From NCBI GenBank assembly GCA_028693165.1, contig JAQUVX010000010.1, positions 62,001-126,000 on the forward strand: a stretch of 64,000 nt of DNA, read 5' to 3'. Made by a program: the position numbers and the translations under genes. This DNA is from Lachnospiraceae bacterium. GTDB lineage: Bacteria; Bacillota; Clostridia; Lachnospirales; Lachnospiraceae. The notes under the pieces were generated by a model that saw nothing but the letters and a program-made list of their open reading frames with translations, was not told where the DNA came from and did no database searches. Below, in pieces: positions 1 through 7,163 of this stretch (within the stretch, counting starts at the first letter, position 1; every line of letters begins with the position of its first letter).

Positions 1-476
1 ATAGCCAGATTGCGGTCGCCAAGCCAGGTCTGCTGAAGACTCACAAAACCAAAATGCTTCAGCATGGTATTCAAAAGTCCCATCTGCGGATTATATATAA
101 AGTTAAACATCATACCAACCGCTGTCAGGGAGACAAGTGCCGGAATAAAATATATATTTCTGCACACCGTCTTAAAGCGGTCTCCGATCAAATTGCTTTC
201 CAACATAAACGCAAGAAATGTTCCAAATCCCACCTGACAGATCAGTGATATCACACAGTAATATACATTATTGCGGATCATAATCGGGAATGTTTCATTC
301 GTAAACAATCTGCGGAAATTATCCAGTCCCACAAATTTCATGGAAGCCGAGTAAGAGGACAAACGGAAGAAGCTATAGACCAGGTTCACAATAATCGGAA
401 TGTACACAAATCCGAGAACCATGAGCAGGCCGGGAATCACATATGCATATGGTGCAAGGTTTTTCTTTTTCTTCAT
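1..476 (-). CDS. Sugar-type ABC transporter permease, 3' end missing at window edge
   Basis: The frame is open from an ATG at 476 down to the left edge with no stop, about 158 residues. It begins MKKKKNLAPYAYVIPGLL, followed by a first membrane helix, a periplasmic-type stretch (FRLSSYSASMKFVGLDNFRRLF) and further helices (YYCVISLICQVGFGTFLAFML; IYFIPALVSLTAVGMMFNFIYNP). This is the usual N-terminal half of the MalF/UgpA-type permeases. It lies downstream of, and in the same direction as, the binding-protein gene at 599-1948, so the two should form one importer. A second permease gene would be expected beyond the window. In Bacillus subtilis frlN and frlM hold this place in the fructose-amine cluster; calling it a Frl permease is inference from context. 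Confidence 0.9.
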   Translation of the reverse strand, partial: MKKKKNLAPYAYVIPGLLMVLGFVYIPIIVNLVYSFFRLSSYSASMKFVGLDNFRRLFTNETFPIMIRNNVYYCVISLICQVGFGTFLAFMLESNLIGDRFKTVCRNIYFIPALVSLTAVGMMFNFIYNPQMGLLNTMLKHFGFVSLQQTWLGDRNLA

Positions 477-539
477 CTAGGCACGATCCTTTCCTGGTCT
501 TCTGGTGATTGCTCACATCAGACCCTATTTTCAGAGAAA

Positions 540-558
540 GGGAGCATTGTCTGCTCCC
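540..558 (-). other. Intercistronic stem-loop between binding protein and permease
   Basis: A 7-bp perfect stem (gggagca / tgctccc) with a 5-base loop lies between the binding-protein stop and the permease start. No U-run follows on the minus strand. This suggests an mRNA-stabilising or partial-attenuation hairpin of the kind often found after binding-protein genes, rather than a full terminator. Confidence 0.5.
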
Positions 559-598
559 CATCTCATTTCACTCGTTCAAGCTGCTTATCCTTTCCGTA

Positions 599-1948
599 TT
601 ACTGAGCCAGACTCTGCGCTTCCTTCGCTACTTTCTGAATCTTTGCCATTGCATCCGTCGGTGTAACATCGCCATTCGTAATATCGGAAATCTGAGTCAG
701 GTACTCATCACATACGGTAGAATATAATGCATTATCAAACCAGATGTCCATCTTCTCTGCATTTGCAATTACATCATATGCACTCTTCAGAGATTCATCC
801 GTCAATGTCTTATCAAGTCCCTTGGATGCGTTGAACCATCCAACCTGTTCTGCCTGCTGTGCTCCGGTTTCCGCGCCCAGGAACCACTTCAGGAACTCTA
901 CGCATTCATCCGGATACTTGGTCTTAGAAGAAACCGCAAAGCCTTCCGGTGCGCCGGATACCAGATTCATGTTGCCCTTCGCGCCCTCAATCTCCGGGAA
1001 TTTAAACATTCCCCAGTTCAGATCCGGATTCTCCTGTTTGATGTTGGTAATCTCAACCAGTTCACCGAACAGGATCGCATTCTGACCCTGTGTAAACCCA
1101 AGACGTGCCATATCATGAGTCATGCCATTCACTCCGATGTTCATGTAAGAAACAAGCTGCTGATATTTCTCCAACGCCTCTGCATATCCAGGATCCGTGA
1201 ACTCACCGCTCTTCGGATTGTAATCGGCTGCTCTGGTTTCATCCGTTACAAGCTGCTCATTCAAAGCGCCAATGTAGTGAGCAGATGGCCATTTATCCTG
1301 ATTGCCCTCTGCGATTGGGTCCATACCGCTCTCTTTAATCTTATCCAGAACTTCGATAAACTGATCCCAGGTCTGCGGAGCCTCCAGGCCAAGCTTGGTA
1401 AAGATATCTTTGTTATAGAAGAACTCTTTTGCATCCAGTCGGAACGGAATACCATATACCATGCCGTCAGCCGTTGTATATTCCTTCATCTGGCTTTCCA
1501 TCAGAGAATCCTTCCATTCCTGATCTGCCTCCATATATGGAGTTAAGTCTAACAGCAGACCTTCGCGAATAAATCGCTCTGAAAACTCACCGCAGAAGCT
1601 GAAGAAGATATCCGGGCATTCATCAGATCCAACCACCACTTTGATCTTCTCTTTATATGGCTGGTTCTGTGCACTGGTTACCTCAAACTTGATTTCCGGA
1701 TGTAAGGACTCATACTCCGCAATCTTACTCTCGATAAAGCCGTTGCAGGGGTCATCCGGAAAACGATGGAACAATTTAATTACCTTTGTATCACCGCTTG
1801 CAGCCGGGGCCGATGCATCTGCTGTCGTCGCTGCACCACCTGCTGCTGTTGTCGCTGTACTGTCCGAGGAACCTCCGCATGCAGTCAGTCCCAAAGTCAT
1901 AATAGCTGCCATTCCCAAACTCAATGCCTTTTTAAATTTTCTTGTCAT
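599..1948 (-). CDS. Sugar-type ABC transporter substrate-binding lipoprotein
   Basis: Extracellular solute-binding protein of the large sugar-binding (MalE/MsmE, COG1653) type, 449 residues. The start is the ATG at 1948, preceded by AAGGAG at a 6-base distance; a longer in-frame start at 1999 has no such site. The N-terminus MTRKFKKALSLGMAAIMTLGLTAC ends in a lipobox with Cys24, then a Thr/Ala-rich linker. The body has the family pattern (KVIKLFHRFPDD..., YGIPFRLDAKEFFYNKDIFTKLGLEAPQTWDQFIEVL). It lies between the GntR regulator and the permease. By position it corresponds to FrlO of the B. subtilis fructose-amine importer; the substrate is inferred from the adjacent FrlD- and FrlC-like enzymes, not from the protein itself. 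Confidence 0.88.
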   Translation of the reverse strand: MTRKFKKALSLGMAAIMTLGLTACGGSSDSTATTAAGGAATTADASAPAASGDTKVIKLFHRFPDDPCNGFIESKIAEYESLHPEIKFEVTSAQNQPYKEKIKVVVGSDECPDIFFSFCGEFSERFIREGLLLDLTPYMEADQEWKDSLMESQMKEYTTADGMVYGIPFRLDAKEFFYNKDIFTKLGLEAPQTWDQFIEVLDKIKESGMDPIAEGNQDKWPSAHYIGALNEQLVTDETRAADYNPKSGEFTDPGYAEALEKYQQLVSYMNIGVNGMTHDMARLGFTQGQNAILFGELVEITNIKQENPDLNWGMFKFPEIEGAKGNMNLVSGAPEGFAVSSKTKYPDECVEFLKWFLGAETGAQQAEQVGWFNASKGLDKTLTDESLKSAYDVIANAEKMDIWFDNALYSTVCDEYLTQISDITNGDVTPTDAMAKIQKVAKEAQSLAQ

Positions 1949-2001
1949 ATGATACTCCTTTCGCTCCTCCAAGCTTGTTGCTTCGTTGATTAAATACATC
2001 C

Positions 2002-2048
2002 TATAACATCTTGTAATGTACTATATCATATTAATCTTTGCATTGCAA
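2002..2048 (-). promoter_or_regulatory. Promoter and candidate operator of the ABC transporter genes
   Basis: On the minus strand a -35 TTGCAA (2043-2048), a 17-bp spacer and a -10 TATAGT (2020-2025) point towards the binding-protein gene. Just downstream, at the expected transcription start, is the imperfect palindrome CATTACAAGATGTTATA (2002-2018). This resembles the site on the kinase promoter at 3967-3983, sharing ACAAGATGT at the same spacing. A GntR/UTRA repressor encoded next door is the obvious candidate to bind it. Confidence 0.55.
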
Positions 2049-2126
2049 CTGTTTTTTCGCTTTTTTGTCATTTCCATGAGCATTTTCACCAATTAACTGC
2101 TCTTACCCCACATGAAATATAACAAA

Positions 2127-2177
2127 ATGACAAGTAACTTTGAAATGTCAGGCTGCACACTCAATTTTACTTGTCAT
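2127..2177 (-). terminator. Inverted repeat after the GntR gene, possible terminator
   Basis: Perfect 11-bp arms ATGACAAGTAA and TTACTTGTCAT are separated by 29 bases and lie between the regulator stop and the next promoter. Read on the minus strand the second arm is followed by TTTTGTTATATTT, so it could end transcription of the regulator gene. The arms also resemble the TGACAAG half-sites of the nearby operators, so a regulatory role is possible. Confidence 0.45.
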
Positions 2178-2239
2178 ATCGCATAGAAACTTTATTTTAT
2201 TATTTGGCTGCTTTGTTTAGGTTGTATTATCACATTCTG

Positions 2240-2950
2240 TTAGATAATGATGGTCAAAAGATACTTTTGCGGGTTCGTCAGAAGCTTACAGTAATGAATT
2301 GTATCGCCATTCTGATCCCTTACCTCATCCTTCTGAAGCAGGAGTGCCTGTTTTGCCTCAATCCCCAGAAAACGAGCTTCCTCTTCCGTCGCATAACAGA
2401 TTTCGACCGTCTTCATAGAATGCGTTGGGATAAAATTATGCTTGCGGAAGATCTCATACGTGGACCCAAGCAGGTTCTCCTCCAGGAGAAATCCCATCTT
2501 CTTTGAATAATAATTCTCCTCAATCATAACCGGAATATCATCATTCTTCCTGAGACGGACAATCTTTAACACCTTTTCATTCTCATCCACATGGAGACGT
2601 CTCGCCGTAGAACCATCCGGCATGATCCAGCCCACTGAAATCAACTCTGACGAAGGTGTCTGTCCATCCAGCTTGCTCATCTCTGTGAAGCTCAGAATCT
2701 GATCCTTCATGATACGGTGAAGCTTCTTCTCCGCCACAAAAGTTCCGATCCCCTGTTTTCTGATAATATACCCGTCATCCACGAGCAGTTCAATCGCCTT
2801 TCGCACTGTAATCCGGCTCACTTCAAAGTGCTGACTAAACTCAGCCTCTGTCATCAGCTTATCACCAGCGCGCAGTTTTCCATCGACCATCTGCTGTTTG
2901 ATCTCTTCGGAAAGTTGCTGATATAACGGAACCATAGAATTTTTATTCAT
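2240..2950 (-). CDS. frlR: GntR family (HutC/UTRA) transcriptional regulator, probable frl regulator
   Basis: Regulator of 236 residues. Residues 1-70 form the winged-helix GntR domain (PLYQQLSEEIKQQMVDGKL, then FEVSRITVRKAIELLVDDGYI and the wing RKQGIGTFV). Residues from about 95 to the end match the UTRA effector domain (ARRLHVDENEKVLKIVRLRKNDDIPVMIEENYY). UTRA domains of this group bind phosphorylated sugars or similar small molecules. It sits between the kinase gene (stop 2997) and the binding-protein gene, all in one direction. FrlR of E. coli and of B. subtilis are also GntR proteins, which supports the symbol, though specificity is inferred. The start at 2950 has only a weak ribosome site (AAGG); ATG at 2935 is an alternative. 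Confidence 0.85.
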   Translation of the reverse strand: MNKNSMVPLYQQLSEEIKQQMVDGKLRAGDKLMTEAEFSQHFEVSRITVRKAIELLVDDGYIIRKQGIGTFVAEKKLHRIMKDQILSFTEMSKLDGQTPSSELISVGWIMPDGSTARRLHVDENEKVLKIVRLRKNDDIPVMIEENYYSKKMGFLLEENLLGSTYEIFRKHNFIPTHSMKTVEICYATEEEARFLGIEAKQALLLQKDEVRDQNGDTIHYCKLLTNPQKYLLTIII

Positions 2951-2975
2951 ACCTTGTACCCCGACTTGTCTTTGT

Positions 2976-3016
2976 TGTTATGTATTTATCATAACATTAT
3001 ATAATATTTTTTGCAA
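2976..3016 (-). promoter_or_regulatory. Promoter with overlapping palindrome ahead of the GntR gene
   Basis: On the minus strand a -35 TTGCAA (3011-3016) lies 17 bp from a -10 TATGAT (2988-2993); the -35 is inside the end of the kinase gene. A perfect 7-bp inverted repeat (TGTTATG at 2976-2982, CATAACA at 2990-2996, 7-base centre) covers the -10. This fits autoregulation by the GntR protein. Confidence 0.5.
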
Positions 3017-3875
3017 GGTCTGTTCCGTAACCAAATGCTCCCTCCATTCCGCACACCTTTGCCGCGAACTCAGCTCCGCGCTCCATCGCCGCCATAATGC
3101 GTGCTTTCATCTGTTCCGGATCACCTTCAAACAGTGCTCCTCCATCCTGAAGCAGCGTAGTCAGCAGGGTCGCAAAATAGGAATCCCCAGCCCCCATCGT
3201 ATCCAGAACCGTCTGCGCACGCTGTGCGGCTGCATACAGGATCGCTCCATCATACAGTGCGTAGGAACCTGCTTCCCCCATTGTTCCGACTACCAGCTTC
3301 ACACCATACGAAGCCACCTTGCGCATCTGAACCTCCCGCTCCGCTTCACTTAAATGCGCGCAGGAAAGAAGCGCAATCTGCAAATGCGGGCACACCTGCT
3401 CCAAAAGTTCATCATCCCACACCGTAGAAAAATCAAATGCAATCGGAACGCCTGTCTTTGCAAGTGCCGGAAGATCCTCATAAATGTAACTATTTGTGTT
3501 TGTATAAATGATCTGAAATCCACGGATATACTCTATATCCCCGGATGTGAACGCAAATGGATGCTCCTTGGCCACACCGCCGCGATTCGACCCCAAAAAT
3601 ACACGGTCACCATCCTTGAGTGTCACTCTTGCAGCTCCGTTCTCTCCATGAAAATGCCTGGAATGACTGTAATCAATGCCGAGTTTATCCAGAATCATGC
3701 AGTTATATTCTGCAACCGCATCATCCCCGAATTTCCCAAGATATGCCGGTTTTCCTCCATTCATCATAGAATAGACACAGGTATTAACACACTGACCACC
3801 CGGATACATCTTTCCTCTGGAAAGATATTGATCCACGACATTATCACCAATCGCGATAATCTTTGCTTCTTTCAT
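2997..3875 (-). CDS. frlD: PfkB family kinase, FrlD-like (fructoselysine 6-kinase type)
   Basis: PfkB/ribokinase-family kinase of 292 residues. It keeps the family signature near the N-terminus (PGGQCVNTCVY, residues 25-35), a DFSTVWDD stretch near 148, and the C-terminal anion-hole and base motif DTMGAGDSY with Asp231 as predicted catalytic base. The opening IIAIGDNVVDQYLSRGKMYPGG and the DFS..WD stretch match my recollection of E. coli FrlD, which phosphorylates fructoselysine before FrlB cleaves it to lysine and glucose 6-phosphate. A strong GGGAGGG precedes the ATG. No FrlB-type deglycase is inside the window; it would be expected beyond the left edge. PfkB family is certain, the fructoselysine substrate probable. 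Confidence 0.8.
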   Translation of the reverse strand: MKEAKIIAIGDNVVDQYLSRGKMYPGGQCVNTCVYSMMNGGKPAYLGKFGDDAVAEYNCMILDKLGIDYSHSRHFHGENGAARVTLKDGDRVFLGSNRGGVAKEHPFAFTSGDIEYIRGFQIIYTNTNSYIYEDLPALAKTGVPIAFDFSTVWDDELLEQVCPHLQIALLSCAHLSEAEREVQMRKVASYGVKLVVGTMGEAGSYALYDGAILYAAAQRAQTVLDTMGAGDSYFATLLTTLLQDGGALFEGDPEQMKARIMAAMERGAEFAAKVCGMEGAFGYGTDLAKNII

Positions 3876-3952
3876 TGCTTTTCCCTCCCAATCTGTCGTT
3901 CTGTTGCCTTTTTTGTAACTGTTTATTACCCCGCACAGTTATTTTTATCTAT

Positions 3953-3983
3953 AGTATATAACATTATATGACATCTTGTCAAT
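3953..3983 (-). promoter_or_regulatory. Promoter with operator palindrome ahead of the FrlD-like kinase
   Basis: On the minus strand a consensus -35 TTGACA (3977-3982) is 18 bp from a -10 TATACT (3953-3958). The -35 is part of the palindrome TATGACATCTTGTCAAT (3967-3983, plus-strand reading), so a bound repressor would block it. The same core, TGACATYTTGTCA, recurs at 8666-8682. Confidence 0.6.
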
Positions 3984-4014
3984 TTCTTTTCGAGAACAGA
4001 TTTGGAGAGCTTTA

Positions 4015-4848
4015 TCATCCCATATATTGCTCAAATTTTTTAAAATTACGCTGGTCTGCCTCTCCCGGCACTGTATAATACTGTGCGGCTGTAATTTCCT
4101 GACTGAGAAGACCATGGTACTGATTCTTATGGATCGTCTCTAGCCACTCTTTCAGATCATGATTTCCGTCCCCCCAGATCAGATGACCATAGGGTGTCCC
4201 ATCAATAAAATGCATATGAACAATATCCTTACCCAGAAGATCAAACCACTGCTGCAATGTCTCCCCCGCCACTCCCATGGGGCAGGTATCGATCATCGCT
4301 TTAAAATTAGGATGATGGATTTCATCCACCATACGTTTTACATCATAAACCGTAGTTGCCAGATTCGTCTCGTCCGGGCGCAGCGCCTCCATAGCAAGCG
4401 TAATCCCTTTTGTATCCGCATATTCAGCCAGGCGTGCCAGCATATCCCGGCCGCGCTTCCAGCCTTCTTGCCGCTCCTCATTCAGATACCCGCGGCCAGA
4501 ATGAACCGCCATAATCTGACAGCCCAGTTCTTCTCCCGCATCCAGCCCCTTCTTGAAATAGTCGAAGCTCCTGCGGTAAAGCTCCGGGTCCCCCGCTGCG
4601 AACTGATAAGGCACCGTACAGTTCTCCGGTGTAATCACCCTGACACTTAAGTTACGCTGGCGGCACATACGGCTTACCTTTTTGCAGTCATCATATTCCA
4701 GATTGCTGAGAAAGAAATGCGGTGAACCGGCCCACAGCTCTATGCTGCGAAATCCCGCCCTCATCTGCGCTTCCAGAAAATACTCCAATGAATAAAAACG
4801 ATAATGAATATTCATTCCAGCTACCTGATCCTGTTCAATCAGTTTCAT
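4015..4848 (-). CDS. frlC: Sugar phosphate isomerase/epimerase family (AP-endonuclease-2 TIM barrel), FrlC-like
   Basis: TIM-barrel protein of the xylose isomerase-like/AP endonuclease 2 family, 277 residues. Family features are FRSIELWAGSPHFF near the N-terminus, AMEALRPDETNLATT (Glu metal ligand region), KAMIDTCPMGVAGE, HMHFIDG, WGDGNHDLKEWL and LLSQEITAAQYY. Similar motifs occur in FrlC, the fructoselysine 3-epimerase that lets cells use psicoselysine. It is the first gene of the cluster, just upstream of the FrlD-like kinase. The site GGGGAGG lies 3 bases from an ATG at 4854 and 9 bases from the ATG at 4848, so the latter is preferred. Other sugar epimerases share this fold, so the substrate is inference. 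Confidence 0.78.
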   Translation of the reverse strand: MKLIEQDQVAGMNIHYRFYSLEYFLEAQMRAGFRSIELWAGSPHFFLSNLEYDDCKKVSRMCRQRNLSVRVITPENCTVPYQFAAGDPELYRRSFDYFKKGLDAGEELGCQIMAVHSGRGYLNEERQEGWKRGRDMLARLAEYADTKGITLAMEALRPDETNLATTVYDVKRMVDEIHHPNFKAMIDTCPMGVAGETLQQWFDLLGKDIVHMHFIDGTPYGHLIWGDGNHDLKEWLETIHKNQYHGLLSQEITAAQYYTVPGEADQRNFKKFEQYMG

Positions 4849-4901
4849 ATGCATAATCCTCCCCTGGGCTATACAAAATAAAAAACGAATTTGTTTTTTT
4901 C

Positions 4902-4929
4902 ATTATATCACATAGTTGTAATATTACAA
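4902..4929 (-). promoter_or_regulatory. Promoter with palindrome ahead of the FrlC-like gene
   Basis: On the minus strand a -35 TTGTAA (4924-4929) is 16 bp from a perfect -10 TATAAT (4902-4907). The -35 is one half of the perfect 14-bp palindrome TTGTAATATTACAA at 4916-4929, and a further TATAACAA half-site follows at 4932-4939. This is the fourth promoter of the cluster carrying a palindromic element. Confidence 0.55.
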
Positions 4930-4941
4930 TATATAACAATA

Positions 4942-4966
4942 GTCAAGCGCAGAAATTGCGCTTGAC
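4942..4966 (-). terminator. Terminator hairpin after the YitT gene
   Basis: A 10-bp perfect stem (GTCAAGCGCA / TGCGCTTGAC) with a 5-base loop lies 20 bases past the YitT stop. On the minus strand it is followed by TATTGTTATAT, a moderate U-rich tail; on the plus strand by TTTT. Confidence 0.7.
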
Positions 4967-4986
4967 TTTTCCAAAACACCCACATA

Positions 4987-5847
4987 TTAACTTTTAGCCA
5001 ACGTAAATCCTTTTCCCCGCACCTCTCGCGCATTTGTGACAATAATAAAGGCTGTTTCATCAATCTGTTTTACACAACAATTTAGCTGCGTCAGCTCCCG
5101 GGCAGAAAGTACACTGAGCACAGCCGTCTGCTTCTCGTGTAGATGTCCCGTTTCAATCGAAATCAGGGTAGAGCCGCGGCAAATATCAGTCTGAATGATC
5201 TGATTGATCTGCTCAGTCTCTTTGCTGATAACCATGACCTGAATATTTTCCTCACCGTAAAGCAGCACCTGGTTCAATACAAAGCTTGTAATCACAGCCG
5301 ACACAATGCCGTAAAGGATTTGATTGCTGTTCGAATACCGCATCTGCAGTGTCAGGCTGATAACCTCCACCACATTGATCGTTGCCGCCACCGGAAAACC
5401 AAACTTTTTATTGAGAATCAGAGGCGGTATGTCCATGCCTCCAGAGGATCCCCCCACACGCATGACGATCCCCATGCCGCCGCCAAAGCAAAAGCCGGCC
5501 AAAACGGCTGCCAGAAGATGATCTGATGTCAAGTTTCGCAGCCATTCCACCCCGGAAAACGCCCCGAACAGAACCGGGTAAATCACGGTGCTGACCAGGG
5601 TGTTCAGAGCAAATTTCCACCCTAACATCCATAATCCCAGAAAAAAGGTAATCCCATTGATGCAGACAATGGCCACAACCATATCAAAGCCCAGATAATA
5701 CTGCATATTGCGGGCGATTCCGTTGACACCAACCAGCGCCATGGAATGGGGGATGGCAAATGCTGCCACCCCCGATGCAATCAGTACATTCCCCAAAAAG
5801 ATGCAGAACAGTTGAATTCCCACTTGTCTTAACTTATTGACATTCAT
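4987..5847 (-). CDS. YitT family membrane protein (DUF161 and DUF2179)
   Basis: Integral membrane protein of the YitT family, 286 residues. It has about five helices in the first 190 residues, including the Gly-rich stretch GFCFGGGMGIVMRVGGSSGGMDIPPLILNKKF typical of DUF161. A C-terminal soluble DUF2179 domain follows (IQVMVISKETEQINQIIQTDICRGSTLISIETGHLHEKQTAVLSVLSARELTQL). The ATG at 5847 has GAAGGA just upstream; the frame also allows a GTG start at 5859. It is the last gene of the M20-peptidase/2HCT-transporter operon, 23 bases after the transporter gene. YitT proteins have no firmly known transport substrate, and their pairing with this transporter is not one I recognise. Confidence 0.85.
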   Translation of the reverse strand: MNVNKLRQVGIQLFCIFLGNVLIASGVAAFAIPHSMALVGVNGIARNMQYYLGFDMVVAIVCINGITFFLGLWMLGWKFALNTLVSTVIYPVLFGAFSGVEWLRNLTSDHLLAAVLAGFCFGGGMGIVMRVGGSSGGMDIPPLILNKKFGFPVAATINVVEVISLTLQMRYSNSNQILYGIVSAVITSFVLNQVLLYGEENIQVMVISKETEQINQIIQTDICRGSTLISIETGHLHEKQTAVLSVLSARELTQLNCCVKQIDETAFIIVTNAREVRGKGFTLAKS

Positions 5848-5870
5848 ACATTCCTTCACTTCTTTCCAAT

Positions 5871-7160
5871 TTATAACAATGCTGTTGCCAACACACTCTG
5901 AAGTACCAGAATGATAGCGCCTCCCAGTCGGGACGATATCTGGGCAAAGGACATCAGATCCATCAGATTTGCCGCAGAGAGTACCATAATGTCACCATTT
6001 CCGCCCGCATTGCACATGCACAGACCCGCTGTGATAGAGGACTCCACAAAGAAAAACTTCACAAGCAGCCCGAAAATGCCAGCTCCGAGAACTGCCATAA
6101 ATACCGTTACAATACAGAGTACTACAAATATCGGCGATAACGTTTCAAGCAGTGTAGCCAGATTAAACATAGAGATTCCCACCCCGGCCATGATCAGCAC
6201 GGTAAAGTTTCCGCTGATGAACTGATACCATTTCACGATGCAGAATTCGATCTTTTCCGGCAGGATTCCGGCAATTTTCACGGTTGCCACTGCAATGATT
6301 GTAAATGCATACGCATGGATGGTTGGTACAAGCATACCTGCAATCCGACCAAAGATGAAAAATGCTGCTGTCGCAAAAAATCCGATTCCCAGATCCAACA
6401 GCTGCATGGTGTACGGATAGACTGTATTGGACTGCTCTGCAGTATACCCCTGCATCAGAGAGCCGTTTCCTGAGAGCTTCGGAAATTTTTCTCCGATGCA
6501 CCGCACTCCGATGGCTGCAAAGATCGCTGTCCAGTTACCCAATGTCACGGCTGGAAGCAGCCGGGAATAGATCGCGTCTGATGCTTCTCCACTGGCTGCT
6601 GCGTAAATCTCCGACATCGGCACCGCACCGGCTCCATTGCCGCCGCCCATAATCGGTCCGGTGATATAAAGCACCACGTCCTTCCAGCTGTAGCCAAGCA
6701 GACTGCCCACAAACGCGCTGGCCGTATAGGCAAAGATCATTCCACCCAAAACCGGGATAAAATAACGAACCCCGGCCTTTACCAACAGCTTCCGATCCAT
6801 TCCGATAATACTGCCGCAAAGCAGCGCTCCGACATAGAAGCTCAGGAAATCACAATTCCCGGTGATAACATTGCCAACAATCTTGACTGTCGATTCCGGG
6901 ATGAAATGAAAATACACCAGGATCGCACATGAAAAGGAAACCGCCGCCAGTCCAATCGTCTTTTTCAAAATCGATACATGTTCCACCACAAATTTCATCG
7001 CATATCCCATCACTGCGCAGAATGCAAGTCCACCAAACAACGTATTGGGAAGCTGATCCAGATACGCAGCCACGATCACTACGATCGAAAATGACAAAAA
7101 TAAGATTGGTGGCATTCCCATAATATTCCATTTGCTGTTCTCTGTATATTTTATTGGCAT
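5871..7160 (-). CDS. 2-hydroxycarboxylate transporter family (CitS/MaeN type) secondary transporter
   Basis: Transporter of 429 residues with many hydrophobic helices. It contains both re-entrant-loop signatures of the 2HCT family: GGGNGAGAVPMSEIY in the N-terminal half and CNAGGNGDIMVLSAA in the C-terminal half. Known members take up citrate, malate or lactate with sodium or protons, or exchange them. The gene starts 3 bases after the stop of the M20 peptidase and shares its ribosome site region (GGGAGG). Regulation is probably by the divergent LysR protein at 8695-9705. The exact hydroxy-acid cannot be read from the sequence. Confidence 0.9.
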   Translation of the reverse strand: MPIKYTENSKWNIMGMPPILFLSFSIVVIVAAYLDQLPNTLFGGLAFCAVMGYAMKFVVEHVSILKKTIGLAAVSFSCAILVYFHFIPESTVKIVGNVITGNCDFLSFYVGALLCGSIIGMDRKLLVKAGVRYFIPVLGGMIFAYTASAFVGSLLGYSWKDVVLYITGPIMGGGNGAGAVPMSEIYAAASGEASDAIYSRLLPAVTLGNWTAIFAAIGVRCIGEKFPKLSGNGSLMQGYTAEQSNTVYPYTMQLLDLGIGFFATAAFFIFGRIAGMLVPTIHAYAFTIIAVATVKIAGILPEKIEFCIVKWYQFISGNFTVLIMAGVGISMFNLATLLETLSPIFVVLCIVTVFMAVLGAGIFGLLVKFFFVESSITAGLCMCNAGGNGDIMVLSAANLMDLMSFAQISSRLGGAIILVLQSVLATALL

Positions 7161-7163
7161 CTC

